DNA of 64,000 nt from Pandoraea anhela (lineage in GTDB: Bacteria > Pseudomonadota > Gammaproteobacteria > Burkholderiales > Burkholderiaceae), in contig NZ_CABPSB010000010.1 in the NCBI RefSeq assembly GCF_902459655.1, forward strand, positions 62,001 through 126,000. Reading direction: 5' to 3'. Shown one piece after another: positions 37,389 to 47,963 of the stretch. Each line of letters opens with the position of its first letter. The stretch's first letter is position 1. Under the pieces are notes generated by a model that saw nothing but the letters and a program-made list of their open reading frames with translations, was not told where the DNA came from and ran no database searches. A program made the position numbers and the translations under genes.

Positions 37389-37401
37389 AATCTCGGAGAT
37401 T
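37389..37401. promoter_or_regulatory. 13-bp palindrome before the CDF transporter gene
   Basis: AATCTC-G-GAGATT is a perfect inverted repeat 84 bp before the ATG, overlapping a candidate -35 (TTGCCC 37400) with TAAATTAGAAT 18-20 bp downstream. A repressor site position; the metal-sensing idea is inference from the neighbouring gene. Confidence 0.35.
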
Positions 37402-37484
37402 GCCCCGAGACAATCGGAGATCCGCTAAATTAGAATGCGTGATCATCCCGATGCGGAGCCGCTTCCGACGCGCGCCCGGACTTC

Positions 37485-38795
37485 ATGCCCTACTCGAACT
37501 ACGACAATCTGGCGGCATCGAGCGAGGCGCTCGACAAACATGGCGTCGCGCGCCATTCGACCTGGGTAAGCATCTGGGTCAATGTCGTGCTGACCACGGC
37601 ACAAATCGTGATTGGCGTCTTCGCGCGTTCGCAGGCGCTGATTGCCGATGGCATCCATTCGCTCTCGGATATCGTCTCGGACTTCGTGGTACTCGCCGCC
37701 GCACGCGGCAGCGCCCGCGCGCCCGACGCCGACCATCCCTACGGACACAGCCGCTACGAAAACGCCGCGTCGTTGTTTCTCGGTGTGATTCTGCTGGTGG
37801 TCGGCGCAGGGATGTTGTGGCGCGGCATCGAACGTCTGCTGCATCCCGAGGAAATTCCCGAAGTGCATACGATCGCGCTGGTCGTGGCCGTCGTGGTGCT
37901 CGTGAGCAAGGAAGGGCTTTTCCGATACATGCTGCGCGCCGCGCAGCGCGTGCGTTCCGCGATGCTCGTGGCCAACGCATGGCACGCCCGCTCGGACGCC
38001 CTGTCGTCGCTCGTCGTCGCGTGCGGCATTCTGGGCAACCTCGCGGGCTATCGCATTCTCGATCCGCTCGCCGCGGCGCTCGTGGGCCTCATGATCGGCC
38101 GCACCGGCTGGAAGTTCGGCTGGAACGCCCTGCAGGATCTGATCGATCGGGGCGTGGACGACGTCACCACCGTCACCATCCGCCAACGCCTGCTCGACAC
38201 CCCCGGCGTGCGCGCCATCGACATGCTGCGCACGCGGCGCATGGGTGACGAGATCGTCGTCGACGTGCACATCCTCGTCGATGCCCGGCTGTCCGTCTCC
38301 GAAGGGCACTACATTGCCGAGCAGGCGCGGGCGGCCGTCATGAGCGAGCCGCAGATTCTGGATGTGCTGGTGCATGTCGACCCTGAGAGCGATACCAAGG
38401 GAACGGCCCTGCAACAGTGGCCGGCACGTGCGGTCGTCGTCGGGGCCGCCGAACTGCTCTGCCGGGCGAACGCGCTTGCGTTGCACGACGTCAAACTGCA
38501 TTACCTCAACAACGGCCTGGAAGCCGATGTGATCGTCGAGGGCCTCAGCGAGCCGGGGCGCGCCGAAGCGACGCGTTATGCAGGTCTTGTCGACGGCAGT
38601 ATGGAAGCCGCGTCACAGACGGTCGCAGATGCCCTCGCCGCACGCTTCGCACCGCTGGGCTTACGCTACGTTCGGGTGCTTCGTGTGACGGGAGAAACCA
38701 CGGTGACATCTCGCGGCACCGAGGATATCGACGCCCCCACAGACGCCGAAAGCGAGGGCACAAAAACATCGGCCGCCGCGTCCTCCGTCGATTGA
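37485..38795 (+). CDS. CDF-family cation efflux transporter
   Basis: A 436-residue inner-membrane divalent-metal/proton antiporter. Metal-site residues lie in ALIADGIHSLSDIVSD (DxxxD type) and NAWHARSDALSS; between them is DADHPYGHSRYENAASL, as in FieF/MamB-like members. The usual cytoplasmic ferredoxin-like domain follows (about 215-300). An additional 130 residues contain what looks like a second copy of that domain (about 310-405) and an acidic tail, longer than the 300 residues of E. coli FieF. Metal unknown (Fe, Zn or Mn). Confidence 0.9.
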   Translation: MPYSNYDNLAASSEALDKHGVARHSTWVSIWVNVVLTTAQIVIGVFARSQALIADGIHSLSDIVSDFVVLAAARGSARAPDADHPYGHSRYENAASLFLGVILLVVGAGMLWRGIERLLHPEEIPEVHTIALVVAVVVLVSKEGLFRYMLRAAQRVRSAMLVANAWHARSDALSSLVVACGILGNLAGYRILDPLAAALVGLMIGRTGWKFGWNALQDLIDRGVDDVTTVTIRQRLLDTPGVRAIDMLRTRRMGDEIVVDVHILVDARLSVSEGHYIAEQARAAVMSEPQILDVLVHVDPESDTKGTALQQWPARAVVVGAAELLCRANALALHDVKLHYLNNGLEADVIVEGLSEPGRAEATRYAGLVDGSMEAASQTVADALAARFAPLGLRYVRVLRVTGETTVTSRGTEDIDAPTDAESEGTKTSAAASSVD

Positions 38796-38849
38796 CGAAA
38801 GGATCGCGGCGGCCAACCTGACGCTTGCGCACTGAGCGAAGTGCCGACG

Positions 38850-39398
38850 TCAGTCTTCGTGGCGATAGTCGGCGAACCGCATACCCAGCTTGTCCTTGTC
38901 GGAGACGATCGGCGTGATGCCGTCGAGCGGCCAGGGAATCGCCAGCGTCGGGTCGTCCCAGCGAATGCAGCGCTCGAACTGCGGCGCCCAATAGTCCGTG
39001 GTCTTGTACAGCACTTCCGCCGTGTCGGACGTCACCACGAATCCATGCGCGAAGCCTGCCGGAATCCAAAGTTGCTTCTTGTTTTCGGCGCTCAGCACTT
39101 CCGCGACCCACTGACCGAACGTCGGCGAGCCTTCGCGGATATCGACGGCGACATCGTAAATCTCACCGTGCAACACACGCACGAGCTTGCCCTGCGGCTG
39201 TTTGACCTGATAGTGCAGGCCACGCAGCACGCCGCGCATGGAACGCGACTGGTTGTCCTGCACGAACGTGAACGCCTCACCGAGCGCATCGTTGAAGTTG
39301 CGCTGATTGAAGCTCTCGAAGAAGTGGCCGCGCGAGTCGCCGAACACCTTGGGCTCGATGACGCACACGGCAGGGATGGCGGTAGGAATCACTTGCAT
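38850..39398 (-). CDS. rfbC: dTDP-4-dehydrorhamnose 3,5-epimerase
   Basis: A 182-residue cupin epimerase of dTDP-L-rhamnose synthesis. Blocks EPKVFGDSRGHFFESFNQ, RSMRGVLRGLHYQ (catalytic His), VRVLHGEIYDVAVDIR, PAGFAHGF and YWAPQFERCIRWDDP are complete. The frame is open further upstream, but the ATG at 39398 (MQVIPTAIP) is the family start. Last of three rfb genes; 53 bp after rfbA. The final enzyme of the pathway, RfbD, is not encoded nearby. Confidence 0.94.
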   Translation of the reverse strand: MQVIPTAIPAVCVIEPKVFGDSRGHFFESFNQRNFNDALGEAFTFVQDNQSRSMRGVLRGLHYQVKQPQGKLVRVLHGEIYDVAVDIREGSPTFGQWVAEVLSAENKKQLWIPAGFAHGFVVTSDTAEVLYKTTDYWAPQFERCIRWDDPTLAIPWPLDGITPIVSDKDKLGMRFADYRHED

Positions 39399-39451
39399 AG
39401 GGGATAACCGGTAAGAATCAATGACGAGTCCGCGCTGCAACGGTGTGCGAC

Positions 39452-40339
39452 TCAGAACACCCGTTCACGCAGCATCGAGAGAAGATACTGGCCGTAGCCC
39501 GTCTTCGCCAGCGGTTGCGCCAGCGTCTCGATCGCCGCCGCATCGATCCATCCGCGCCGATACGCGATCTCCTCGGGACACGCGACCTTCAAGCCCTGAC
39601 GCGACTCGATCGTCTGAATGAACGTGCTCGCTTCGAGCATCGATTCGTGGGTGCCCGTGTCGAGCCATGCATAACCGCGCCCCATGATCTGGACATTCAG
39701 CTTGCCGCGCTTCAGGTACTCGTTGTTGACGTCGGTGATTTCGAGCTCACCGCGTGCCGACGGTTTGATCGAACGTGCGATATCGACAACGTCGTTATCG
39801 CAGAAGTACAAGCCCGTCACGGCGTAGCGCGACTTCGGCTCCTTCGGCTTTTCGATGAGTTCGATGGCGCGCCCGGCATCGTCGAACGTCACGACACCGT
39901 AGCGCTCCGGATCGTGGACCGGGTAAGCGAACACGGTGGCGCCGTCGGTCTGCTGATTCGCCGCGTTCAGCAACGCCGCAAAATCGTGGCCATAGAACAG
40001 GTTGTCGCCGAGCACGAGCGCGCACGGGTCGCGACCGATGAATTCCGCACCGATCAGGAACGCCTGCGCCAGCCCATCGGGCGACGGTTGCACGGCGTAT
40101 TGGATGCTGAGTCCCCACTGGCTGCCATCGCCGAGCAACTGCTCGAAACGCGGCGTGTCCTGTGGTGTCGAGATCACCAGCACGTCGCGAATGCCCGCGA
40201 GCATCAGCGTGGTGAGCGGGTAGTAGATCATCGGCTTGTCGTAGACGGGAAGCAATTGCTTCGACACGGCCAATGTCGCCGGATAAAGACGGGTGCCGGA
40301 GCCGCCCGCGAGAATGATGCCTTTGCGTCTGGTCGTCAT
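39452..40339 (-). CDS. rfbA: glucose-1-phosphate thymidylyltransferase
   Basis: A 295-residue nucleotidyltransferase making dTDP-glucose. N-terminal [37 protein letters not shown] (in parts), [31 protein letters not shown] and [15 protein letters not shown] are diagnostic. It overlaps rfbB by 4 bases. Confidence 0.96.
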   Translation of the reverse strand: MTTRRKGIILAGGSGTRLYPATLAVSKQLLPVYDKPMIYYPLTTLMLAGIRDVLVISTPQDTPRFEQLLGDGSQWGLSIQYAVQPSPDGLAQAFLIGAEFIGRDPCALVLGDNLFYGHDFAALLNAANQQTDGATVFAYPVHDPERYGVVTFDDAGRAIELIEKPKEPKSRYAVTGLYFCDNDVVDIARSIKPSARGELEITDVNNEYLKRGKLNVQIMGRGYAWLDTGTHESMLEASTFIQTIESRQGLKVACPEEIAYRRGWIDAAAIETLAQPLAKTGYGQYLLSMLRERVF

Positions 40340-41439
40340 GCCTTGCCTCCTGCCGTTCCTGCCGCTCCCGCTGAGCCGTCGTCATGCCGATAGTGCGTGT
40401 CGATCCAGCGTTGATACTCGCCGGATTGCACCTGTCGCACCCATTCGCCATTGGCGAGATACCACTGCACTGTTTTGCGCAGGCCCGTCTCGAAGGTTTC
40501 GGCCGGACGCCAGCCCAGCTCGCGCTCGAGCTTGCGGGCGTCGATGGCGTAGCGCCGGTCGTGTCCGGGACGGTCCGTCACGAACGTGATCTGGCCGGCA
40601 TACGATTGGCCGTCAGCCCGGGGCGACAACGTATCGAGCAATTGGCACAGCGAGTTCACCACGGACAGATTGTTCTGCTCGTTCCAGCCACCGACGTTGT
40701 AGACCTCGCCCGGCACGCCCCTGGCCAGCACTTCGCGGATGGCCGCGCAATGGTCGCCGACATACAACCAGTCGCGCACATTGCTGCCATCGCCATAAAT
40801 CGGCAGCGGTTTGCCGGCCAGTGCATTGGCGATGACCAGCGGAATCAATTTCTCGGGAAACTGATAGGGACCGTAGTTGTTCGAGCAATTGGTGGTGAGG
40901 ACCGGCAAGCCGTACGTGTGGTGATACGCGCGCACGAGATGGTCGGAGCCGGCTTTCGACGCCGAATACGGGCTGTTCGGGGCGTAAGCCGTGGTCTCGG
41001 TGAATGCCGGATCGGTCGGACTCAGCGAGCCGTAGACTTCATCCGTCGAGACATGCAGGAACCGGAAGTCGCTGCGTGCGGCGCCTTCGAGCGTGCCCCA
41101 GTACGCGCGCGCGGCTTCGAGCATGGTGAACGTGCCGACGACGTTCGTCTGCACGAAATCGCCCGGGCCGTGAATCGAACGATCGACATGGCTCTCGGCC
41201 GCGAAGTGCAGGACCGCTCGCGGGCGATGCTCCGCGTACAGACGGTCGAGCGCGGCACGATCGCAAACGTCGACCTGTGCGAAGCGATGGCGCGGATCGC
41301 GCTCCAGGCTGGCCAGATTGGCGAGATTCCCCGCGTAGGTCAGCTTGTCGATGGTCAACACCGGCTCGTCGTGTTGTGCGAGCCAGTCCAGAACGAAATT
41401 TGCGCCGATGAATCCGGCGCCGCCAGTCACGAAGATCAT
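40336..41439 (-). CDS. rfbB: dTDP-glucose 4,6-dehydratase
   Basis: A 367-residue extended SDR. Cofactor motif [30 protein letters not shown] with the TDE triad, [10 protein letters not shown] (catalytic Tyr/Lys), [18 protein letters not shown] and [10 protein letters not shown]. The last 16 residues form a Gly/Ala-rich tail. ATG set at 41439 (MIFVTGG). First gene of rfbBAC; an AhpD-like gene lies 31 bp upstream on the same strand and may share the transcript. Confidence 0.95.
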   Translation of the reverse strand: MIFVTGGAGFIGANFVLDWLAQHDEPVLTIDKLTYAGNLANLASLERDPRHRFAQVDVCDRAALDRLYAEHRPRAVLHFAAESHVDRSIHGPGDFVQTNVVGTFTMLEAARAYWGTLEGAARSDFRFLHVSTDEVYGSLSPTDPAFTETTAYAPNSPYSASKAGSDHLVRAYHHTYGLPVLTTNCSNNYGPYQFPEKLIPLVIANALAGKPLPIYGDGSNVRDWLYVGDHCAAIREVLARGVPGEVYNVGGWNEQNNLSVVNSLCQLLDTLSPRADGQSYAGQITFVTDRPGHDRRYAIDARKLERELGWRPAETFETGLRKTVQWYLANGEWVRQVQSGEYQRWIDTHYRHDDGSAGAAGTAGGKA

Positions 41440-41470
41440 GGGAGTACAGAAAGAATGTGTGGGCGCGGCC

Positions 41471-42052
41471 TCACTTGCGAGGCACACGTCCCATCAGGAA
41501 AAATTCGTCGTTGGGCCGCATCGAAATGGCATTCGCGATGCGATTCGACATCCCGAAAAACGCCGTGATCGCGGCGATGTCCCAGATGTCCTCGTCATTC
41601 AGACCATGACTGCGCAGGCTCGCGTAGTCAGCGTCGTCCACATCCTGCGAGCGCTCGCACACCTTCAGTGCGTAGGCCAGAATCGCCTTCTGACGGTCGG
41701 TCAGATCCGCCTTCAGATAGTTGACGGCGATCTGGTCGGCGAGCCGTGGCTGCTTTTCATAGATGCGCACCAGCGCACCATGCGCGACCACGCAATACAG
41801 GCACTGATTCACGGCGCTCGTCGCGACGACGATCATCTCGCGCTCGCCCTTGCTCAGATTGCCGTCTTTGAGCATCAGCGCGTCGTGATAAGCGAAAAAC
41901 GCGCGGAATTCGTCGGGACGGTGCGCCAGTGTGAGAAAGACGTTCGGGATGAAACCGGCCTTCTCCTGGACTTCGTCGATACGCGCGCGGATGTCGGCCG
42001 GCAAGGCGGCAAGATCCGGCACGGGAAAACGACTGATCGGCGGCTGGCTCAT
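41471..42052 (-). CDS. AhpD/carboxymuconolactone decarboxylase-like peroxidase-related protein
   Basis: A 193-residue all-helical protein of the CMD/AhpD superfamily, group of 'uncharacterised peroxidase-related enzymes'. The redox motif CLYCVVAH (CxxCxxxH) is intact within [17 protein letters not shown] second Cys lies in [15 protein letters not shown] is 6 nt before the second of two adjacent ATGs, hence 42052. It may reduce organic peroxides with a thiol partner that is not identified here. Confidence 0.88.
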   Translation of the reverse strand: MSQPPISRFPVPDLAALPADIRARIDEVQEKAGFIPNVFLTLAHRPDEFRAFFAYHDALMLKDGNLSKGEREMIVVATSAVNQCLYCVVAHGALVRIYEKQPRLADQIAVNYLKADLTDRQKAILAYALKVCERSQDVDDADYASLRSHGLNDEDIWDIAAITAFFGMSNRIANAISMRPNDEFFLMGRVPRK

Positions 42053-42220
42053 CATGGTCTCCTCAAAGGCGGGCGGGGGTGTCCGGTGGGCGCCGACGCC
42101 GCGATGCAGCCCGCCACGGCGCACCGCAAAACATCACCACGCCCCCTGCTTCATTTCATGCCCTGGCTTCATGCTTCGGCGTCATGCCTTAGCGTCGTGT
42201 CCGAATACGTCAGGCGGAAA

Positions 42221-43972
42221 TCACGCCTCTTGCTGCTGCGCGTACTGAATCCGGTGCAGATGGGCATAAAGGCCATTATGCGCCACCAGCGTCTGGTGCG
42301 AGCCTTGCTCCACGATCCGGCCGTGTTCGAGCACGACGATCCGGTCGGCGCGTTCGATGGTCGACAGACGGTGCGCGATGACGAGCGTGGTGCGCCCTTG
42401 CATCAACACCTCCAGCGCCGCCTGCACGTGGCGCTCCGACTCCGAGTCCAGCGCCGACGTGGCTTCGTCCAGAATCAGGATCGGGGCGTCCTTGTAAATG
42501 GCGCGGGCAATCGCCAGACGCTGCCGCTGACCGCCCGACAGGCGCATGCCGTTGTCGCCCACGAGCGTATCGACGCCATCCGGCATCGCGGCGACCGCAT
42601 CGACCAGATTGGCAGCGCGCAAGGCAGCCTGCACACGCGCCGTGTCGACTGCCTGACCGTACGCAACGTTGGCTGCGATGGTGTCGTTGAACAGCACGAC
42701 GTCCTGGCTCACGAACGCGATCTGACGGCGCAGATCGGCCAGCCGCAGGTCGGTGAGCGCAATACCGTCGAGCAGGATGCGCCCACCGGTCGGGTCGAAG
42801 AAGCGCGGCACCAGATTGACCATGGTCGTCTTGCCGCTGCCCGACGGGCCGACCAGCGCGACCATTTCGCCCGGGGCGACGTCCAACGAAATCTTGTCGA
42901 GCGTCGGGCGCTCGCTCGCGCCGTAGTTGAAGCTCACCTGTTCGAACGTCACGCGGCCCTTCGCGCGATCGAGCGTGCGCTCACCGCCGCTCGGCTCGAC
43001 TTCCACGTCCATGACTTCGAAGATCAGTTCCGCGGCCGTCACGCCGCGTTGCAGCGGTTGGTTGACGTCCATCAGATGCTTGAGCGGAGACACGACGAGC
43101 AGCAGCGCCGTAACGAATGCCGTAAAGCCGCCCACGGTCATCTCGCCGGAGGACGACTCGATCATCGCCACCGTGATGACGATAGCCAGCGCCAGCGACG
43201 CGAGCGCCTGCGTTACCGGCTGCGCCAGACCGCCCGAGACCGTCACGCGCATGGCATACCCGCGCAGCTTGCTGGTCATCTTGTCGAAGCGGCTTTTCTC
43301 GTACTCTTCGCCATTGTGGATCTTCACGACCTTATAGCCGCCGACCGCCTCCTCGACCACGTACGACAGCGCGTTGGTCAGCGTCTGCTGCTCGCGATTC
43401 AGACGGCGCAGACGGCGGTTGATCTTGCCGACCAGCCAGCCGATGAGCGGCAAAATGACGGCCACCACCAGCGTCAGTCGCCAGTTCAGATAGAACAGAT
43501 AGCCCAGCAGGCCGATAACGGTGAGCGAATCGCGCACGAGCGTAATGAGCACCGTAGTGAGCACGCCGAGCACCTGATTGACCTCGAAGACGATCGCGTT
43601 GATCAGCGTGCTGGTCGTCTCGCGCTGGTAATAGGACGCCGGCGCATGCAGCAAACGCTCAAACATGCGCACGCGCAGATCGAGCAGCACACGGTTGGAG
43701 ACCCACGACAGCATGTAGTTGGCCGAATACTGCGCCAGCCCGCGAATGACGGCCAGACCGATCACGGCGGCCGGGACATACCAGAGCTTCCACGGATCGC
43801 CGCCGGAAAAGCCCTTGTCGAGCACCGGTTTGAGCACCGCCGGAATCGCCGCTTCGGTCGCTGCGACCAGCGCCATGGCGAGAACGGCCAGCAGGCCCAT
43901 GTGCCAATAAGGCTGGAGATAGCCCAGCAGACGTCGCAAAATCGGTCCGGCGGGCTTGTGCGGTGCGCTCAT
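42221..43972 (-). CDS. msbA: lipid A export ABC transporter MsbA
   Basis: A 583-residue half-transporter: six-helix membrane domain (about 1-325, with [19 protein letters not shown] and [23 protein letters not shown]) fused to an ATPase. The ATPase has Walker [11 protein letters not shown]-loop [14 protein letters not shown], signature [15 protein letters not shown], Walker [17 protein letters not shown] and switch His IAHRLST. As a homodimer it flips lipid A-core across the inner membrane. Start set at MSAPHKPAG. Nearby glycosyltransferases and rfb genes fit an LPS context. Confidence 0.92.
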   Translation of the reverse strand: MSAPHKPAGPILRRLLGYLQPYWHMGLLAVLAMALVAATEAAIPAVLKPVLDKGFSGGDPWKLWYVPAAVIGLAVIRGLAQYSANYMLSWVSNRVLLDLRVRMFERLLHAPASYYQRETTSTLINAIVFEVNQVLGVLTTVLITLVRDSLTVIGLLGYLFYLNWRLTLVVAVILPLIGWLVGKINRRLRRLNREQQTLTNALSYVVEEAVGGYKVVKIHNGEEYEKSRFDKMTSKLRGYAMRVTVSGGLAQPVTQALASLALAIVITVAMIESSSGEMTVGGFTAFVTALLLVVSPLKHLMDVNQPLQRGVTAAELIFEVMDVEVEPSGGERTLDRAKGRVTFEQVSFNYGASERPTLDKISLDVAPGEMVALVGPSGSGKTTMVNLVPRFFDPTGGRILLDGIALTDLRLADLRRQIAFVSQDVVLFNDTIAANVAYGQAVDTARVQAALRAANLVDAVAAMPDGVDTLVGDNGMRLSGGQRQRLAIARAIYKDAPILILDEATSALDSESERHVQAALEVLMQGRTTLVIAHRLSTIERADRIVVLEHGRIVEQGSHQTLVAHNGLYAHLHRIQYAQQQEA

Positions 43973-44135
43973 GTAAGTCGGGGACGGCAGGAAAACCGCT
44001 ATTCTAACGTACCGGCCGCTCCCGCCGGGACGTGTCCGAACCGGACTAGGACGCCATCGTAAAAATCTCCTCAATGCCCGATATCCGGGGCCTTCGGCAC
44101 GCCGAACCCGGGGTGGAACCGGTATACTCCGGCGC

Positions 44136-45947
44136 ATGGCAAGCGCACTCGAAGTCCTCCGTACCGTATTCGGCTATAACGCATTCCGTGGCGATCAGGC
44201 CGCCATCGTCGACCATGTGGCCGACGGGGGCGATGCACTCGTGCTCATGCCCACGGGCGGCGGCAAGTCACTCTGCTACCAGATCCCTGCGCTGCTGCGC
44301 CCTGGTGTGGGCATCGTCGTCTCCCCGCTCATCGCCCTCATGCAGGATCAGGTCGACGCCTTGCTGCAAGCCGGGGTGCGCGCGGCCTATCTGAATTCCA
44401 GCCTCGCCTTCGACGAAGCCATCGATATCGAGCGTCGCGCCGCGCGCGGCGAACTCGATCTGCTTTATGTGGCGCCCGAGCGCCTGCTGACCGAGCGCTT
44501 TCTCAACCTGCTCGACCGGCTCGACGAGCGCGGGCAACTGGCGATCTTCGCCATCGACGAAGCGCATTGCGTCTCGCAATGGGGTCACGACTTCCGTCCG
44601 GAATACATTCAGCTCTCGGCACTGCACGAACGCTATCCGCGTGTGCCGCGCGTCGCGCTGACCGCGACTGCAGACGCGGCGACACGCGAAGAAATTCAGA
44701 CGCGGCTCGGTCTGACCGAAGCCCGCCTGTTCGTCTCCAGCTTCGACCGGCCGAACATCCGCTACGAAATCGTCGATCGCGACAATCCGCGCAAGCAGTT
44801 GCTGGCCTTTCTGGCGCGGCATCGCGGCGAAGCGGGCATCGTGTACTGCCTGTCGCGCAAGAAAGTGGAAGAAACGGCCGCATGGCTGGAAACGCAGGGC
44901 ATTCCGGCGCTGCCGTATCACGCCGGGCTCGATGCGGAGGTACGCCGCACCCATCAGCAACGCTTCCTGCGCGAGGAAGGGCTGGTGATGGCGGCGACCG
45001 TCGCCTTCGGGATGGGTATCGACAAACCGGATGTACGCTTCGTCGCGCATCTGGACTTGCCCAAGAGCCTGGAAGCCTATTATCAGGAGACGGGCCGGGC
45101 CGGTCGTGACGGCGAACCCGCCGAAGCGTGGATGACGTACGGCCTGAACGACGTGGTGGTGCACCGCAGCCGGATCGACGAATCGAACGCCTCCGAGTTG
45201 CAAAAGCGCATCGAGCGCCAGAAGCTCGACGCCTTGCTCGGCTATTGCGAAGCGCCGCGCTGCCGTCGCACCGTGCTGTTGTCGTATTTCGGCGAAACGA
45301 GCGAGCCGTGCGGCAACTGCGACGTCTGCCTCAACCCGCCCGAGGTGTTCGACGGCACCATTGCGGCCCAAAAAGCGCTCTCTGCCATTTTGCGGACCGG
45401 TCAACGCTTTGGCGCTGGCCATCTGGTCGATCTGCTGCGTGGGCGCAGCACCGACAAGATTCGTCAGTTCGGGCATGAGACCCTGCCGACTTTCGGCGTA
45501 GGCGGCGAAATGGACGATCAGGGCTGGCGCGCGGTGTTTCGCCAGTTGATCGCGCACGGCATCATCGAGCCGGACAGCAGCCAGTACGGGGCGCTCACGC
45601 TCAACGCGGCGGCGCGCCCGGTGCTCAAGGGCGAGACGACCGTGTCGCTGCGACGCCAGCAGCGACCGACTGCGGGCAAGAAAAGCCGCTTCGCCGGATA
45701 TGCATCGTCGCCTGCCATCGAACTGGATGTGGCCGATCAGCAAGTCTTCGAAAAGCTTCGCGCGTGGCGCCAGGAGATGGCCAAGACACAGGCCGTGCCG
45801 GCGTACGTTATCCTGCATGACCGTACGTTACGAGAGCTTGCGCAACGCCGTCCGCGTCATCGCGACGGGTTGGTGGATATTTCCGGCCTGGGCGAAGCGA
45901 AGATCGAGCGCTACGGCGAAGCGCTGGTCGAACTGCTCAATGCCTGA
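44136..45947 (+). CDS. recQ: ATP-dependent DNA helicase RecQ
   Basis: A 603-residue 3'-5' helicase. Motif 0/[13 protein letters not shown] and [18 protein letters not shown] box [19 protein letters not shown], aromatic loop included, motif [12 protein letters not shown], Zn-binding Cys (YCEAPRCRR ... CGNCDVC), the RQC winged helix ([18 protein letters not shown]) and the HRDC domain at about 530-603. A TATACT box at 44123-44128 lies only 8 bp before the ATG and no RBS is seen, so the mRNA may be nearly leaderless. Confidence 0.96.
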   Translation: MASALEVLRTVFGYNAFRGDQAAIVDHVADGGDALVLMPTGGGKSLCYQIPALLRPGVGIVVSPLIALMQDQVDALLQAGVRAAYLNSSLAFDEAIDIERRAARGELDLLYVAPERLLTERFLNLLDRLDERGQLAIFAIDEAHCVSQWGHDFRPEYIQLSALHERYPRVPRVALTATADAATREEIQTRLGLTEARLFVSSFDRPNIRYEIVDRDNPRKQLLAFLARHRGEAGIVYCLSRKKVEETAAWLETQGIPALPYHAGLDAEVRRTHQQRFLREEGLVMAATVAFGMGIDKPDVRFVAHLDLPKSLEAYYQETGRAGRDGEPAEAWMTYGLNDVVVHRSRIDESNASELQKRIERQKLDALLGYCEAPRCRRTVLLSYFGETSEPCGNCDVCLNPPEVFDGTIAAQKALSAILRTGQRFGAGHLVDLLRGRSTDKIRQFGHETLPTFGVGGEMDDQGWRAVFRQLIAHGIIEPDSSQYGALTLNAAARPVLKGETTVSLRRQQRPTAGKKSRFAGYASSPAIELDVADQQVFEKLRAWRQEMAKTQAVPAYVILHDRTLRELAQRRPRHRDGLVDISGLGEAKIERYGEALVELLNA

Positions 45948-46052
45948 GCGGCGTACCGGATCGATGCCACCGAGCCAGGCCATACCGGCCATGCATACGT
46001 GGCAGTGCTTTTATCGCCCTCTGTTTCGTCCACCCAACACCCCGTGCCGACC

Positions 46053-46814
46053 ATGCCCGACACGCAACGCCTGCCGATCTCGGTGACGATTCTCACCCGC
46101 AACGAGCGTCACAACATTGCCGAGTGCATTGCGTCGGTGAAGCCCTTTGCCGCGCAGATCGTCGTGCTCGACAGCGCGAGCACGGACGGCACCGCAGACA
46201 TTGCGCGCGACGCCGGTGCGGAAGTGCATATCACGCCGGACTGGCCCGGCTTCGGCCCGCAGAAGAATCGTGCGTTGTCGCACGCCACGCAGCCGTGGGT
46301 GCTGTCGCTCGACGCCGACGAGCGGGTGACGCCCGAGTTGGCCGCCGACATCGCGGCCGCCATCATGGGCGCCATGCATAGCGGGTATCGCATGCCGCGC
46401 TTGTCGCAATTCCTCGGACACTGGGTGAAGCACTGCGGCTGGTACCCGGACTACGTGCTGCGGCTGTTTCGTCGCGACGCCGGGCGCTTTTCCGACAATC
46501 TCGTGCATGAGCGCGTCATCGTCGATGGCGAGATCGGCACCCTCGCCCATCATCTGCTGCACTACAGCTATACCGAAGCCCGTCAGGTCGAGGACAAAGT
46601 GCAGCGCTACGCGCAGGCCGGCGCCAAAGAGATGGCCTTGCGCGGCAAACGCGTCTCGCCGCTCAAGCCTTGGATCAATGGCGGATGGGCGTTCGTTCGC
46701 ACTTATGTGTTGCGCCGGGGGTTTCTCGATGGCGCGACCGGCGTCGCGATTGCCCGCATGAACGCCCGCAGCGCCTTCCTGAAATACGCGCTGCTCAGAC
46801 GCGGCGAGGTATGA
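46053..46814 (+). CDS. family 2 glycosyltransferase (WaaE-like)
   Basis: A 253-residue cytosolic GT-A enzyme. It begins PISVTILTRNERHNIAECIASV, has VLDSASTDGTADIA, the metal motif SLDADERVTPE and PRLSQFLGHWVKHCGWYPDYVLRLFRR, characteristic of the WaaE/KdtX group that adds a glucose to LPS inner core. The acceptor here is not known. An in-frame GTG at 45999 would add 18 residues; the ATG at 46053 is preferred. It sits 105 bp after recQ. Confidence 0.88.
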   Translation: MPDTQRLPISVTILTRNERHNIAECIASVKPFAAQIVVLDSASTDGTADIARDAGAEVHITPDWPGFGPQKNRALSHATQPWVLSLDADERVTPELAADIAAAIMGAMHSGYRMPRLSQFLGHWVKHCGWYPDYVLRLFRRDAGRFSDNLVHERVIVDGEIGTLAHHLLHYSYTEARQVEDKVQRYAQAGAKEMALRGKRVSPLKPWINGGWAFVRTYVLRRGFLDGATGVAIARMNARSAFLKYALLRRGEV

Positions 46815-46920
46815 GCGGAAGGTGTGCGCGGAAGGTATGAGTGGACGATGTCACCGGAGCGTGTCGCGACCTGAGATACGCCCGGCACCGATAGCCCGAT
46901 AGCCCGATAGCGCATACGCA

Positions 46921-46948
46921 AAAACGGACGCCTCAGGCGTCCGTTTTC
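46921..46948. terminator. bidirectional intrinsic terminator
   Basis: AAAACGGACGCC-TCA-GGCGTCCGTTTT between two convergent glycosyltransferase genes, with T/A runs for both directions. Confidence 0.85.
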
Positions 46949-47011
46949 GTATGACACGCATGCGTCGACAATGTGTCGTGAATGCGTAGTGAATACATGG
47001 CAAATGCGTCG

Positions 47012-47863
47012 CTATTTCGCCAGCGCCCGCTTGATGCGCGAGCGGAACAGTTGCCAGCGCAACTTGCCGTCGTCGACCGGCTCGGCCAGACGGCCATCGC
47101 TGCCGGCCGGCACAGGCGTGCCGCGACGCAGATAGTAGCGATCGAAAATCGACTGCGTCATGCCCCACTTGCGCAGGAACTGCGTACGCCCGTCGTTCTT
47201 CACGACCTTGCCCGTGCTCTTGCACTGGAAGTGGTACACCAGACTCGCGCCCACGCCGACGAAACGTCGCGCGCCCGCCGCCCACATCTTCATCGAGAAG
47301 TCGTTGTCGCTGCTCATGCCCGGGCTCAACTCGGTGCTGTAGCCCCCCACGAGGAACCACCAGTCGCGATGCACGAGCGTGGGCGGCCAGGTCGCGCCGA
47401 ACCAGTCGGGCTTCCGGTACGTGGGCACGGCGGCAAGCAGCCCTGCCTCGTCGAACTTGTCGACGTCACGACCGAAGTCATGCACCAGCACGCACGGGTT
47501 GCCGGTGTCGACCGGCTCGATCATCGTGCCCGAGAGCATGAACGCCTTGTCGGGCATGGCTTCGGCTCGCTCGACCAGCGCGGTATCCCACCCCGGGCAG
47601 CAATACATGTCGTCATTGAGATAAACGATGTACTTCTCGCGAGCAAGCGCCGCCGCCTGATTGACGGCGTAGCAGATACCGATGTTCTCGGCAGACGCCG
47701 TATGCTCGATGCCCTCGGCCCTCACCCAGTCGAGCGAGCCGTCGGCGCCATCGTTGACGTGCACGATGATCTGATGCGGATAGCGCGAGTTCTGGCGAAT
47801 GCTGCGCACGCAGAGTTGCAGCAAGGCAAGGTTGTTCCACGTAGGAACGATGATGGAGAACAT
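47012..47863 (-). CDS. family 2 glycosyltransferase
   Basis: A 283-residue GT-A enzyme: MFSIIVPTWNNLALLQLCVRSI, VNDGADGSLDW, ENIGICYAVNQAA and the DxD-type LNDDMYCCPGWD. The C-terminal half (WWFLVGGYSTELSPGMSSDNDFSMKMW, read in parts) has the acidic ED-like catalytic region. No membrane helix. AGGAA precedes the ATG. A sugar addition to LPS or another surface glycan is likely from the neighbourhood; not further defined. Confidence 0.88.
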   Translation of the reverse strand: MFSIIVPTWNNLALLQLCVRSIRQNSRYPHQIIVHVNDGADGSLDWVRAEGIEHTASAENIGICYAVNQAAALAREKYIVYLNDDMYCCPGWDTALVERAEAMPDKAFMLSGTMIEPVDTGNPCVLVHDFGRDVDKFDEAGLLAAVPTYRKPDWFGATWPPTLVHRDWWFLVGGYSTELSPGMSSDNDFSMKMWAAGARRFVGVGASLVYHFQCKSTGKVVKNDGRTQFLRKWGMTQSIFDRYYLRRGTPVPAGSDGRLAEPVDDGKLRWQLFRSRIKRALAK

Positions 47864-47963
47864 CCGGATTTCCTTGTTGTGTCGAACGCCGGGCTGGCGA
47901 GCGACGTCGAATGCCCGACGCCCCCCTCACAGCCGTACCTCAATGCATCAGGGCATCAGGGCA

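Noticed and set aside
41345-44062. Plus-strand open frame of 905 codons
   Set aside because: Antisense to the AhpD-like gene and msbA; Arg/His/Gln-rich nonsense composition.
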